This document shows, in pieces, positions 5,236 through 12,105 of a stretch of 30,637 nt of DNA; within the stretch, counting starts at the first letter, position 1, and every line of letters starts with the position of its first letter. The position numbers and the translations under genes are program-made. Source of the DNA: a virus; the IMG/VR virus record IMGVR_UViG_3300040770_000138, positions 1-30,637 of that record; one strand, given 5' to 3'. The notes under the pieces were generated by a model that was given only the letters and a program-made list of their open reading frames with translations, searched no databases and was not told the DNA's origin.

Positions 5236-5457
5236 ATGAATTGGAAATTACTCATATCAGACCTCAAAACCCACGGGATGAGCGAAAACCAAATCGCTTC
5301 TGAGGTGGGTTGCGGCCAGGCGTCGATCAACGAGATCGGCGGCGGCAAGACCACCAACCCCCGTTACAACCTGGGCCGCGCGCTGGTCGAGTTGCATGCG
5401 CGGGTTTGCGGGCAGCAAAAGCGATCCAAGGCCCTTGCAAGCCGCCTCTCCCACTAA
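5236..5457 (+). CDS. Cro-like HTH regulator, 73 aa
   Basis: A 73-residue DNA-binding protein, the first gene of the rightward operon. Residues 13-36 form a helix-turn-helix (HGMSENQIASEVGCGQASI), followed by a conserved-looking ALVELHARV helix and a basic tail (QQKRSKALASR). Size, position and divergence from the repressor are those of lambda Cro, which turns down early promoters and favours lytic growth. The ATG lies seven bases after the -10 box, so initiation may be leaderless; only a weak AAGATGG precedes it. Confidence 0.8.
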   Translation: MNWKLLISDLKTHGMSENQIASEVGCGQASINEIGGGKTTNPRYNLGRALVELHARVCGQQKRSKALASRLSH

Positions 5458-5476
5458 AACCCAAGGATTTTTGAAC

Positions 5477-5665
5477 ATGCCTTCATCATGCCGCGCCGAT
5501 ACAGGAAATCAAGATAAGTTAACAGACGGTAACAACGGTATCGCGCCGCTGGTTAACCCGCCCATCACGGTTCGGCAAATGTGCAAGCGCGCGCCGCATG
5601 CGTTTCAAGTGAACTGGCCTAACAGCAAGCCGTCGCAAACCCTTGAGCAGTGGGCGGCACTGTGA
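5477..5665 (+). CDS. Hypothetical small early protein, 62 aa
   Basis: A 62-residue protein starting MPSSCRADTGNQDKLTDG and ending SQTLEQWAAL. The start at 5477 is chosen because it follows the Cro-like stop by 19 bases and has AAGGA upstream, though at a long spacing. The next gene starts at a GTG that overlaps its stop (GTGA). It occupies the place of lambda cII, but it is shorter and shows no clear HTH, so no cII role is claimed. Confidence 0.5.
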   Translation: MPSSCRADTGNQDKLTDGNNGIAPLVNPPITVRQMCKRAPHAFQVNWPNSKPSQTLEQWAAL

Positions 5666-5811
5666 GAAAGCCCGCCCTCACCGACCTGCAAAAGCGCCGC
5701 ATCTCACAGGCCCGCCTGCTGGCATCGCTGCCGGTGCCGCAGCACACAAAGCTCGAACACGGCTACCCGGTCAAGCAAAAGCCCGCCAGCGGCATCAACG
5801 CATCTGTTTAA
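5662..5811 (+). CDS. Small basic protein with GTG start, 49 aa
   Basis: A 49-codon frame opens at GTG 5662-5664, overlapping the upstream stop as GTGA, and ends in TAA at 5809-5811. The product begins with formyl-Met then RKPALTDLQKRRISQARLL, is strongly basic and ends in GINASV. Translational coupling and base composition support it, but it is short, has no recognised family and no separate ribosome-binding site. Confidence 0.45.
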   Translation: MRKPALTDLQKRRISQARLLASLPVPQHTKLEHGYPVKQKPASGINASV

Positions 5812-5845
5812 GGCAATGCGGCTGTGCCTGTTATCAGCCGCGCAC

Positions 5846-5871
5846 AAAAAAGCCAGCTTCGCGGGCTGGCT
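5846..5871 (-). terminator. Hairpin with T tract on the minus strand
   Basis: AGCCAGC (5851-5857) and GCTGGCT (5865-5871) form a perfect 7-bp stem. The T run follows it only when read leftward (AAAAA at 5846-5850 on the plus strand). No leftward gene lies to the right, so it may stop antisense transcription heading toward the immunity region, or act only as a stem-loop in the rightward message. Confidence 0.5.
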
Positions 5872-5898
5872 GATTTGAACAAAGAAAGTAACTTCGTT

Positions 5899-6195
5899 AT
5901 GACTGACCTGATTCTAAACACAACCCGGCTTGCACGCAAGACCGACCCGGCCACGAGCCACGCCGCTGCCGCACGGGTGGGCGAGTTTTCCACCACGCAC
6001 ATCCAAAAGATCCTGCGCTGCCTGTCGTACCACGGCCCGCTGACCGTTGACCAGATTGCAGAGCGCGCCCTGCTGGACCGCCAGGCGGTCAACAAGCGCC
6101 TGCCGGAGATGGCGCGCAAGGGCTTTGCGGCACCGACCGGCGCGCTGCGGCCTTCGGACAGTGGGCGCTTGGCTCGCGTGTGGGGGGTTGCGTAA
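5899..6195 (+). CDS. Winged-helix DNA-binding protein, 98 aa
   Basis: A 98-residue protein with a MarR-like winged helix. Residues about 35-80 read HIQKILRCLSYHGPLTVDQI, then ALLDRQAVNKRLPEMARKG, the last a typical recognition helix followed by a wing containing the Ala-Pro-Thr-Gly turn. The N-terminal TDPATSHAAAARV is a motif often seen before phage wHTH domains. The start at 5899 lies after the hairpin; a longer start at 5824 would include it and is less likely. The stop overlaps the next ATG as TAATG. It is a probable early regulator with unknown target. Confidence 0.75.
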   Translation: MTDLILNTTRLARKTDPATSHAAAARVGEFSTTHIQKILRCLSYHGPLTVDQIAERALLDRQAVNKRLPEMARKGFAAPTGALRPSDSGRLARVWGVA

Positions 6196-6599
6196 TGGAT
6201 TGCCCAGACTACTTCGAAGCCATCAAGCGCGAAGAAGATGCTTACATCGCAGTCAAGCGCCTCGCTGCTGAGTTGGCGGATGCCGCTTTCCCAATTAAGC
6301 ACATTGGTGACGGCAATTGCGGCTCAGTCATCCAGTACGTCATGGATGCACTTATCGCTCGTGGCGTTTACAGCGACCCGGCCACATGGCCCAGGGTTGC
6401 GCCAAAGAAAAAGATCATCGGTAACGCCCTACGCACAAAGGTTTTTGAGCGCAACGCCTACCGCTGCGTCCATTGCGCCACTCACATCGATTTGTGCGTT
6501 GACCACATCAAACCGGAAAGCAAAGGCGGCACGCTGGCCTTTGGCAATCTCCAGACGCTTTGCCGTTCGTGTAACAGCATCAAAGGGGCAAAAGAATGA
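6195..6599 (+). CDS. HNH endonuclease with zinc ribbon, 134 aa
   Basis: The C-terminal half is an HNH domain: Cys91-x2-Cys94 (CVHC), Asp103-His104 (VDHIKPESKGG), Asn118 (FGNLQTLC) and Cys123-x2-Cys126 (CRSC) followed by NSIKGAKE. These are the metal ligands and His/Asn of the McrA-type family. The N-terminal 70 residues are helical and of unknown role. It is coupled to both neighbours (TAATG and ATGA). It could be a phage recombination or host-DNA nuclease, or a mobile HNH; the tight fit in the replication operon favours a resident function. Confidence 0.85.
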   Translation: MDCPDYFEAIKREEDAYIAVKRLAAELADAAFPIKHIGDGNCGSVIQYVMDALIARGVYSDPATWPRVAPKKKIIGNALRTKVFERNAYRCVHCATHIDLCVDHIKPESKGGTLAFGNLQTLCRSCNSIKGAKE

Positions 6600-7534
6600 G
6601 TACGCACCACTCCTTTGACATTGAACATGCCCAGCTTTACGGCCTGCGCGAGGCTGTGCTGATTTCAAACCTCCATTATTGGGTGAGCTACAACTACGCC
6701 AATGGCACGCACCAGCATGATGGCCGCACATGGACCTACAACAGCGTCAATGCGTTCGAAGCTCTGTTCCCTTACCTCACTTATAAACAGATTCGCACAT
6801 CGCTGGAGACGCTTATCACGCTTGATGTGTTGGAGCGTGGGAACTACAACAAAAACCCGGCTGACCGTACATCGTGGTTCGCTTTTACTGACTCATTCCT
6901 GGCGAACAACCCTCTGCCCGAACGGGCAAATGGGCCAAAGAAGAAGCCTAAACCATCTGCCCCTGAGGGCAAATGGACTGCCCGGGAGGGCACAGCATCT
7001 GCCCAAGAGGGCGAATCACTAATAGAACCAGATGTAACCCCATTTGAAACCATTCTTTCGGCAGCGCCTACGGCACTCCCGGCAAAGGTTGAAATTCAAG
7101 ACATTACTGTCAAACAAAAGAAATCCAGCAAAGCCAAGCCTGACGACGAAGACACCGCCCTGCAAGCGGCCTGCCGGGCAACGTGGTCGGCCTACTCGGA
7201 TGCCTACTGCGCCCGCTACGGTGTCGAGCCGACGCGCAACGCATCGGTCAGCTCCAAGGTCAAGCAGTTCGTTATCCGCATCGGACAAGATGAATCGCCA
7301 GGCGTAGCCCGCTTTTTCGTTGAGCGCGTCAGTGAAGCCTTTGTCGTCCGCGGCTATCACGCCATAGGCACGCTGCTGCAAAACGCCGAGGCTTACCGCA
7401 CGCAATGGGCTACTGGCCAGGCCATGACCAACACCCGCGCCCAACAGGCCGACAAAACCCAATCCAACTTCGACGCAGCACAAGGCGCTAAAGCCCTGCT
7501 GCGCGCCCGCCGGGAGCAACGCGATGCTGAATGA
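6596..7534 (+). CDS. Phage replication initiator (lambda O-like role), 312 aa
   Basis: A three-part replication protein. Residues 1-105 form an N-terminal winged-helix domain of the replication-initiator type (YGLREAVLISNLHYWVSYNY, TYKQIRTSLETLITLDVLER). Residues 105-145 are a low-complexity stretch with repeated A-x-E-G units, encoded by a run of DNA iterons. The C-terminal 130 residues (from ALQAACRATWSAYSDAYC) are helical, with a GYHAIGTLLQNAEAYRTQWA element, and probably contact the helicase loader. The start forms an ATGA overlap with the HNH gene. Position before a lambda P-position gene, and the origin-like iterons inside the gene, match the lambda O arrangement. Sequence similarity to lambda O itself is not evident. 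Confidence 0.8.
   Translation: MSTHHSFDIEHAQLYGLREAVLISNLHYWVSYNYANGTHQHDGRTWTYNSVNAFEALFPYLTYKQIRTSLETLITLDVLERGNYNKNPADRTSWFAFTDSFLANNPLPERANGPKKKPKPSAPEGKWTAREGTASAQEGESLIEPDVTPFETILSAAPTALPAKVEIQDITVKQKKSSKAKPDDEDTALQAACRATWSAYSDAYCARYGVEPTRNASVSSKVKQFVIRIGQDESPGVARFFVERVSEAFVVRGYHAIGTLLQNAEAYRTQWATGQAMTNTRAQQADKTQSNFDAAQGAKALLRARREQRDAE
6915..7013. repeat. Four iterons, candidate replication origin
   Basis: Four copies of TGCCC-N4-GGGCA lie at 6915-6928, 6958-6971, 6979-6992 and 7000-7013 (the last ends GGGCG). Start spacings are 43, 21 and 21 bases, close to whole helical turns. Copies 1 and 2 share CTGCCC, four variable bases, then GGGCAAATGG, although copy 1 is read in a different codon phase. 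An AT-richer stretch follows (about 7013-7060). Lambda has the same plan: four palindromic O-binding iterons inside gene O beside an AT-rich region. Confidence 0.75.
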
Positions 7535-8345
7535 ACAAGAGCTTGATTGGCTGGTTGACCAACTGGCTGCAACATCCGAACTGCTGGGCCAGCAATTGAG
7601 CATGACCGCCGCGGCGATGCTCGCTGAGGACTTAGCCGACTACACGCGCCCGGTGCTGGCCGCGGCTTTAAAGCGTGTTCGCACGGAATGCACGGGCAAG
7701 ATGACGCCCAAGGTCATCATTGAGTGCATTGATGCAGCCATGGGCCGGCCAGGCGCAAACGAAGCCTGGGCGGGGGCGCTGATGGCCTTGGACGAGCGCA
7801 ATACAGTCGTTTGGACTGAGGAAATGGCGCAGGCTTGGGCGGTGTCGCAGCCGCTGGCCGCGGGTGGCGACCTAATCGGCGCTCGCATGGCCTTCAAGGA
7901 TGCCTATGAGCGACTGGTCCGGTCTGCCCGTGAAGAACGCCGCACGCCGGTGGTTTCTGTGTCGATTGGCTGGGATGCCGCGGGCCGCACGGCGCCGATT
8001 GAGCAGGCTATGAAGCTGGGTTACATGCCGCCCAGCCAGGCCGCGCACTACCTGCCAGCGCCAGCGGCCACAGTGGACCCGGTGCTCATGTTGGCTGGCC
8101 ATGGCGAGATGCCCGCCGACATGCCGCAGGCGGTTCGCGCCCGGCTGCTGGCGCTGCGCGATGAGTTGGCAAACGCCAAAGCGCAGCACGCCGCGGCGAT
8201 GGCCCTGCGCGCAGAGGCCGCGGCTGCTGATTTGATCGCCCGCAAAGCACAGGCGCAAAGCATGGCCGATGAGTTCACCGCACTGATTGATGAGGCCGCA
8301 GTGTTGCGTCAGGCCGAGTGGGCCGCCGCAGGAGCGCTCGCATGA
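7524..8345 (+). CDS. Replication-module protein in the helicase-loader (lambda P) position, 273 aa
   Basis: A 273-residue, Ala-rich and largely helical protein. The N-terminal 70 residues (QELDWLVDQLAATSELLG, MLAEDLADYTRPVLAAALK, TPKVIIECIDAAMG) match a family I know only as conserved phage hypothetical proteins next to initiator genes. RPGANEAWAGALMA and VVWTEEMAQAWA are further recognisable blocks. The C-terminal 80 residues are a probable coiled coil. No Walker motif is seen, so it is not a DnaC-type AAA+ loader; a lambda P-like helicase-delivery role is inferred from position only. It overlaps the initiator gene by 11 bases. Confidence 0.7.
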   Translation: MLNEQELDWLVDQLAATSELLGQQLSMTAAAMLAEDLADYTRPVLAAALKRVRTECTGKMTPKVIIECIDAAMGRPGANEAWAGALMALDERNTVVWTEEMAQAWAVSQPLAAGGDLIGARMAFKDAYERLVRSAREERRTPVVSVSIGWDAAGRTAPIEQAMKLGYMPPSQAAHYLPAPAATVDPVLMLAGHGEMPADMPQAVRARLLALRDELANAKAQHAAAMALRAEAAAADLIARKAQAQSMADEFTALIDEAAVLRQAEWAAAGALA

Positions 8346-8821
8346 CCGCCCCGACCTACACCGCAGTCAAGCCGTGCAAGAAATGCGGCACGGCTGACCG
8401 CTATGCGACAGGCGTCTGCAAAAAGTGCAAGTCAGAAAACAAACGGCGAATTCGTATGTGCAAAGGTGAGCCGGTGATTACTTGGGCCGGCAAGCAACTA
8501 CTGGCCAACCTGCCCGGCGACTGTGAACAACTCATGGCCGCTTCAGGGCTGTCCCGGTGGTCGGTCAAGAAGTGGCAGGCACTTTTGCGCGAAGCAGGCC
8601 ACATGCACATTGCCCGAGTTGAAAAGCGGCATGGCGGCCATGCGGAGGTGTATGCGATTGGTCCTGGACCTGGAACTGTGCCGCCTGTGGTTGTTGTGTT
8701 CGTTGCATCGTGGAGCACAAAGGCAAAAGTCCGCTGCGAATCATTGGCTGTGCAGACGATGACGAAAAGCGCGATAGCAAAGACCCGCGCCGCGTTTCCG
8801 CTTTACGCAGTGTGGGGTTGA
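8342..8821 (+). CDS. Zinc-ribbon and helix-turn-helix protein, 159 aa
   Basis: Residues 10-30 hold two pairs of cysteines (CKKCGT and CKKC), a likely zinc ribbon. Residues about 45-100 form a winged helix (CEQLMAASGLSRWSVKKWQA, then HIARVEKRHGGHAEVYAIGPG). The start at 8342 overlaps the upstream stop as ATGA; an upstream in-frame ATG at 8318 lies inside the previous gene. The tail from about residue 108 (VPPVVVVFVASWSTKAK) looks unlike the rest, and the alternative frame there is also open, so a frameshift or a recently exchanged C-terminus is possible. A DNA-binding early regulator is the likely role. Confidence 0.65.
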   Translation: MTAPTYTAVKPCKKCGTADRYATGVCKKCKSENKRRIRMCKGEPVITWAGKQLLANLPGDCEQLMAASGLSRWSVKKWQALLREAGHMHIARVEKRHGGHAEVYAIGPGPGTVPPVVVVFVASWSTKAKVRCESLAVQTMTKSAIAKTRAAFPLYAVWG

Positions 8822-8823
8822 GC

Positions 8824-9033
8824 ATGACTTGTGCAACCTGCATCTCATGGGCCATCACAAACAGCCCAATGAAGCCCGCACACATGGCGCCCTGCGATTT
8901 AAACGTCCGATGGACCTACTTGCCGCCTCAGCACTCTTGCGAGCGTCACAAGGCGATTGAGTCGGTGATGTTCGCCAGGCGCAAGCGGTGGCTTGACCGA
9001 ATCATGAAAAAACAAACAAAGGGGACGAAATGA
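8824..9033 (+). CDS. Small Cys-rich phage protein, 69 aa
   Basis: A 69-residue protein beginning MTCATCISWAITNSPMKPA. It has a Cys-x2-Cys pair, later single Cys residues (APCDL, HSCER) and a basic C-terminal helix (ESVMFARRKRWLDRIMKKQ). This is the usual shape of small phage proteins of unknown function in replication regions. It starts two bases after the preceding stop and overlaps the methyltransferase by ATGA. The same frame is open upstream to 8710, but 8824 fits spacing and family shape best. Confidence 0.65.
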   Translation: MTCATCISWAITNSPMKPAHMAPCDLNVRWTYLPPQHSCERHKAIESVMFARRKRWLDRIMKKQTKGTK

Positions 9034-9704
9034 GCGCTTATCAGCAGAAGGTTGTTATCGGGGACGCGGTTTTGTATCAGGCTGACTGTGCGGAATTGCT
9101 GCCGACGCTGGGGCGGTTTGATGCGGTGATCACTGATCCCCCGTATGGGATTGCTGACGACTATCTAAAGCCAGGAAAAACCGGGGAATGGTCGAAGTTG
9201 TACTCCGAAAAAATAGAGTGGGATTCGTTTGCTCCAAATGATGCGGTTTTGCTGTCTATTTCAATTTCAAGTAATGCAATTGTTTGGGGCGGCAACTATT
9301 TCGGATTGGCACCAAAACGCGGCTGGTTAATTTGGGACAAGATGCAAAACCATTCATCTGGCCATGCAGAATTGGCGTGGACAAATATCGATATTCCTGT
9401 TCGCTCGTTCGCATACAGCAGGGCGCAACTCGCTACAGAGCAAAAGCAACACCCAACACAAAAACCAGTCAGTTTAATGAAGTGGTGCATTGAGCTTGCT
9501 GGAAACCCGCAAACCATCATCGATCCTTTTGCTGGATCGGGCACGACCGGCGTAGCAGCCGTGCAAATGGGTCGCAAGTTCACAGGCATCGAGCGCGACC
9601 CAGCCTATTTCAAAATTGCCTGCAAGCGCATCGAGCAAGCCTACGCACAGGGGCAGCTATTCGAGCCTGAGCGCGCCAAGCAAGTCCAGGAGGCTTTGGT
9701 ATGA
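9030..9704 (+). CDS. DNA methyltransferase (adenine-N6 or cytosine-N4)
   Basis: A 224-residue site-specific DNA methyltransferase using S-adenosylmethionine. The catalytic motif DPPYG is at 36-40 and the SAM-binding motif DPFAGSGTTG at 165-174, preceded by HPTQKP at 141-146. This motif order, catalytic motif before SAM motif, defines the beta group. DPPY is compatible with adenine-N6 or cytosine-N4 methylation. The central part (about residues 45-135), where target recognition is expected, is encoded by clearly more AT-rich DNA than the flanks. No restriction partner lies nearby, so it is an orphan methylase that could protect phage DNA from host restriction or regulate genes. ATGA overlaps join it to both neighbours. 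Confidence 0.9.
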   Translation: MSAYQQKVVIGDAVLYQADCAELLPTLGRFDAVITDPPYGIADDYLKPGKTGEWSKLYSEKIEWDSFAPNDAVLLSISISSNAIVWGGNYFGLAPKRGWLIWDKMQNHSSGHAELAWTNIDIPVRSFAYSRAQLATEQKQHPTQKPVSLMKWCIELAGNPQTIIDPFAGSGTTGVAAVQMGRKFTGIERDPAYFKIACKRIEQAYAQGQLFEPERAKQVQEALV

Positions 9705-9895
9705 GCGCAGCTAAAACCGACCTGGCCGACCGCTTGACGCAGCTGTCAGACAAACTACACGAAGCCGCTGACGATATGCGCGCCCTGAACCATCCCGTTC
9801 ACGCCGACCAGCTGGGCAGCATGGCATCCCATGCAAGCATTTACGCGCATCAACTGCGCTCGCTGGTCAAGCTGAATGGGGTGTCGTCATGCTGA
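9701..9895 (+). CDS. Hypothetical small helical protein, 64 aa
   Basis: A 64-residue mostly helical protein (LADRLTQLSDKLHEAADDM, then HASIYAHQLRSLVKL). It overlaps the methyltransferase by ATGA and NinG by 7 bases, so its translation is probably coupled. No family recognised; the two helices could form a small helical hairpin. Confidence 0.6.
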   Translation: MSAAKTDLADRLTQLSDKLHEAADDMRALNHPVHADQLGSMASHASIYAHQLRSLVKLNGVSSC

Positions 9896-10518
9896 TACGC
9901 GCCGGAATCCGCAGAAGGCCCGAAACCCGGCTGGGTCAGTTCTTCGCCGTCAAGTCCAAGGTCTGCCAGAACTGCAAACAGAAGTTCACGCCGGATCTGC
10001 CTGGGGCCATCGCTTGCTCTGAGCTTTGCGCCATCGCTTACGCCGTGTCCGTCAACGGCAAGGCGCGCAAGGTGGCGCAGGTCAAGGAGCGCAAGGAGAC
10101 CAAGGCCGCGCTGGAGAAGTTCAAGACGCCCTCAGCGCATGAGTCTGAATGCCGGACCATCGTGCAAAAGCTCGCCCGGATCCGGGATCGCCACGATGGT
10201 TGCATTTCATGCCACATGGGCGCCGGCTACTCGGGCATGTGGCACGGCTCGCACTTTCGCCCAGCCGGGAACAACGCCGCCGTCCAGTTCCACCTTTGGA
10301 ACATTCACAAAGCCTGCGCGCAATGCAACCTGTTCAAAGGCGGGAACCTGTCGGCCTACCGCCCGCGCCTGGTGGGAAAGATTGGCGCCGACCGCGTGGA
10401 ATGGCTGGAGTCGCAAAACCAGCCCGTCAAGACGAATGTGGCTTACCTGATCCGCTTCAAGGCGGTGATGGGCAAGCGGCTTCGAAGAATCGAAAAACAA
10501 ATTAAGGCCCAAGCATGA
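9889..10518 (+). CDS. ninG: NinG/Rap-family recombination protein
   Basis: A 209-residue protein matching lambda NinG (Rap) in length and pattern. Lambda Rap is a structure-specific nuclease that acts on recombination intermediates such as D-loops and Holliday junctions. The N-terminus has zinc-ligand cysteines (Cys26, Cys29, Cys43, Cys47). The C-terminal domain has the family core, with CISCH, MWHGSHFRPAGN, HLWNIHKACAQCN and LSAYRPRLVGKIG, which is HNH-like with His and Cys ligands. It overlaps the previous gene by 7 bases and the next by ATGA. With NinB two genes on, it marks a lambda-type nin region. Confidence 0.88.
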   Translation: MLIRAGIRRRPETRLGQFFAVKSKVCQNCKQKFTPDLPGAIACSELCAIAYAVSVNGKARKVAQVKERKETKAALEKFKTPSAHESECRTIVQKLARIRDRHDGCISCHMGAGYSGMWHGSHFRPAGNNAAVQFHLWNIHKACAQCNLFKGGNLSAYRPRLVGKIGADRVEWLESQNQPVKTNVAYLIRFKAVMGKRLRRIEKQIKAQA

Positions 10519-10856
10519 GCAACGTAAACGAAATCCTGGCTGAGCGCGGTTCGCGTTATGGCGTGTTCAGTGAACATGCCCGCGTTACACAGGGCATTAA
10601 AGACCGCATGAGGGACTCCAAAAACTGGAAGTTTCTTGAGGACGACATGAAGGAGTCTTTGGAAATGCTGGCTCACAAAATGGGCCGGATTCTGAACGGC
10701 GACCCCGACTATGCTGATTCTTGGGTGGATATTGCCGGGTATTCGCAGTTGATCGTCAACCGCCTTGAGGACGAGGCCGGCCTGAAAGCTGGACGGTGCG
10801 CGCTGGAGGTCAAGCTGGCCGAGGCGATGCTGGCGGACGCGGCGAGGCACGCATGA
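10515..10856 (+). CDS. DUF6378 domain protein, 113 aa
   Basis: A 113-residue phage protein with the features of DUF6378: ILAERGSRYGVFSEHARVTQ, then MKESLEMLAHKMGRILNGDP and SWVDIAGYSQLIVNRLE. The helical pattern and the conserved acidic and His residues (HKMGRI, D-x3-D-x2-Y) recall MazG-like nucleotide-binding helical bundles, but enzymatic activity is not established as far as I know. ATGA overlaps join it to NinG and NinB. Confidence 0.8.
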   Translation: MSNVNEILAERGSRYGVFSEHARVTQGIKDRMRDSKNWKFLEDDMKESLEMLAHKMGRILNGDPDYADSWVDIAGYSQLIVNRLEDEAGLKAGRCALEVKLAEAMLADAARHA

Positions 10857-11266
10857 GCGACAGCAGCCTAACCCTCGAACTGCACAACAAGGCCCAGGCG
10901 TGGGCCGTCATTCGCGACCAAGCCTACCCCTTCCTGACGCGCTGGCTCAACGACAGTAAGTCGTTGGTGCTGACGATCAAGTTCAAGACGCGCACCAAGC
11001 CGCAGAACGCTCGCTATTGGGGTCAGGGCGTGCTGGCGCAGATCGCAGCGCAGGCCGCCCCGTCAGGACGGCTCTACAGCGCCGAAGCGTGGCATGAGCA
11101 GTTCAAGCGCCAGTTTATCGGGGTGATCGAGCTGCCAAACGGCCAGGTCATCGGGGAAAGCTCGGCGAAGCTGTCAACGGCCGAATTCAGCGAGTTTTGT
11201 ACACAAGTCGAGGCATTCGCAGCGACGGAGCTGGGCGTTACTTTTTACGATTTAAGGACAGCATGA
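10853..11266 (+). CDS. ninB: NinB-family recombination protein
   Basis: A 137-residue protein matching lambda NinB (Orf), which binds single-stranded DNA and SSB and can replace RecFOR in phage recombination. Family blocks visible are LVLTIKFKTRTKPQNARYWG, EAWHEQFKRQFIG, NGQVIGESSAKLSTAEFSEF and VEAFAATELGVTF. The start at 10853 overlaps the upstream stop as ATGA; an in-frame upstream ATG at 10796 lies in the previous gene. Length is close to lambda NinB (146 residues). Confidence 0.88.
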   Translation: MSDSSLTLELHNKAQAWAVIRDQAYPFLTRWLNDSKSLVLTIKFKTRTKPQNARYWGQGVLAQIAAQAAPSGRLYSAEAWHEQFKRQFIGVIELPNGQVIGESSAKLSTAEFSEFCTQVEAFAATELGVTFYDLRTA

Positions 11267-12105
11267 AAAACGACTCTAAAGCCATCCTTGACGACATTCT
11301 GAGCCGCTGCTGTCGAGGTAAAATAGGCAAGCCTGTAAAGCAGTGGAATGCAATACAGGCTCTAACCAATCAACCTGTACGAGAGGTCCTCATGGCTAAG
11401 TCAAATTTTATAGCAATCCACCCCTGCGTAAAGCGTGGGGGTAAGACGTTTTATCTCTACACGCACGCCCGGCCATGCGGAACCATCTTTTATGTCGGCA
11501 AAGGGGTGGGTGATAGGGCTAAGGACTTCTTCAATAGAAATGAGTGGCATCAGCGAATTTGTGCCAAGGTGGGTATTGAGAATATTCAAATCGGTGTTTA
11601 CCCAACCTTGGACGAACGACACGCCTTGGCCGTTGAAGTGCAAATGATCGCTGCACTTAAGAAAGCCGGGTTCATCCTGTGCAACGCAACGAACGGCGGC
11701 GAGAGTGGGTCTGGCCGCGTATTCAGTGATGAGCATCGGCGCCGCTTGAGTGAAGCTGGCAAGGGCTTCAAGAAAAGCGCCGAAACACTGGCCAAGATGA
11801 GTGCTGCGAGTAAGGGGCGCGTCAAGAGTGATGCCACTAGGGCGAAGCTGGCATCTAAAACTCTTTCGGATCACCATAAGGCGGCGCTCCTAGCCGCTAT
11901 TACTGGTAGGTCATGCTCCGATGAGACAAAGCGGAAGATTGGCGCGGCCAATGCAGGAAGGCCAAAATCCCCGGAGACGCTGCAAAAAATGAGTGCAGCC
12001 AGGAAAGGCGTGAAGTCCACGCCCGAGGCAATTGCCAAGCGGACGATTGGGATCAAGGCCAGCTGGGCCAGACGCAAAGCTGCCGAACTACTGGAGGCGT
12101 TATGA
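11263..12105 (+). CDS. GIY-YIG homing endonuclease with NUMOD3 repeats
   Basis: A homing endonuclease with an N-terminal GIY-YIG nuclease and a DNA-binding tail. In the 280-residue reading the nuclease elements are FYLYTHA and IFYVGKG (the GIY and YIG strands), Arg in GDRAKD, the catalytic Glu in LAVEVQMIAAL, and NATNGGES. The C-terminal half carries four to five NUMOD3-type repeats, for example FSDEHRRRLSEAGKG, SAETLAKMSAASKGR, CSDETKRKIGAANAGR and SPETLQKMSAARKG. Two starts are possible. The ATG at 11263 makes an ATGA overlap with NinB but adds 43 residues that do not look like the family. The ATG at 11392 has GAGAGG upstream and starts just before the domain (237 aa). The gene is less GC-rich than its neighbours, as expected for a mobile nuclease. 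Confidence 0.88.
   Translation: MKNDSKAILDDILSRCCRGKIGKPVKQWNAIQALTNQPVREVLMAKSNFIAIHPCVKRGGKTFYLYTHARPCGTIFYVGKGVGDRAKDFFNRNEWHQRICAKVGIENIQIGVYPTLDERHALAVEVQMIAALKKAGFILCNATNGGESGSGRVFSDEHRRRLSEAGKGFKKSAETLAKMSAASKGRVKSDATRAKLASKTLSDHHKAALLAAITGRSCSDETKRKIGAANAGRPKSPETLQKMSAARKGVKSTPEAIAKRTIGIKASWARRKAAELLEAL
11330..11361 (+). promoter_or_regulatory. Stem-loop before the internal start of the homing endonuclease
   Basis: AGCCTGTA (11330-11337) and TACAGGCT (11354-11361) form a perfect 8-bp stem with a 16-base loop, 30 bases before the ATG at 11392. No T tract follows, so it is not a terminator. It could control translation of the nuclease, as stem-loops do for some T4 homing endonuclease genes. 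Confidence 0.4.
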
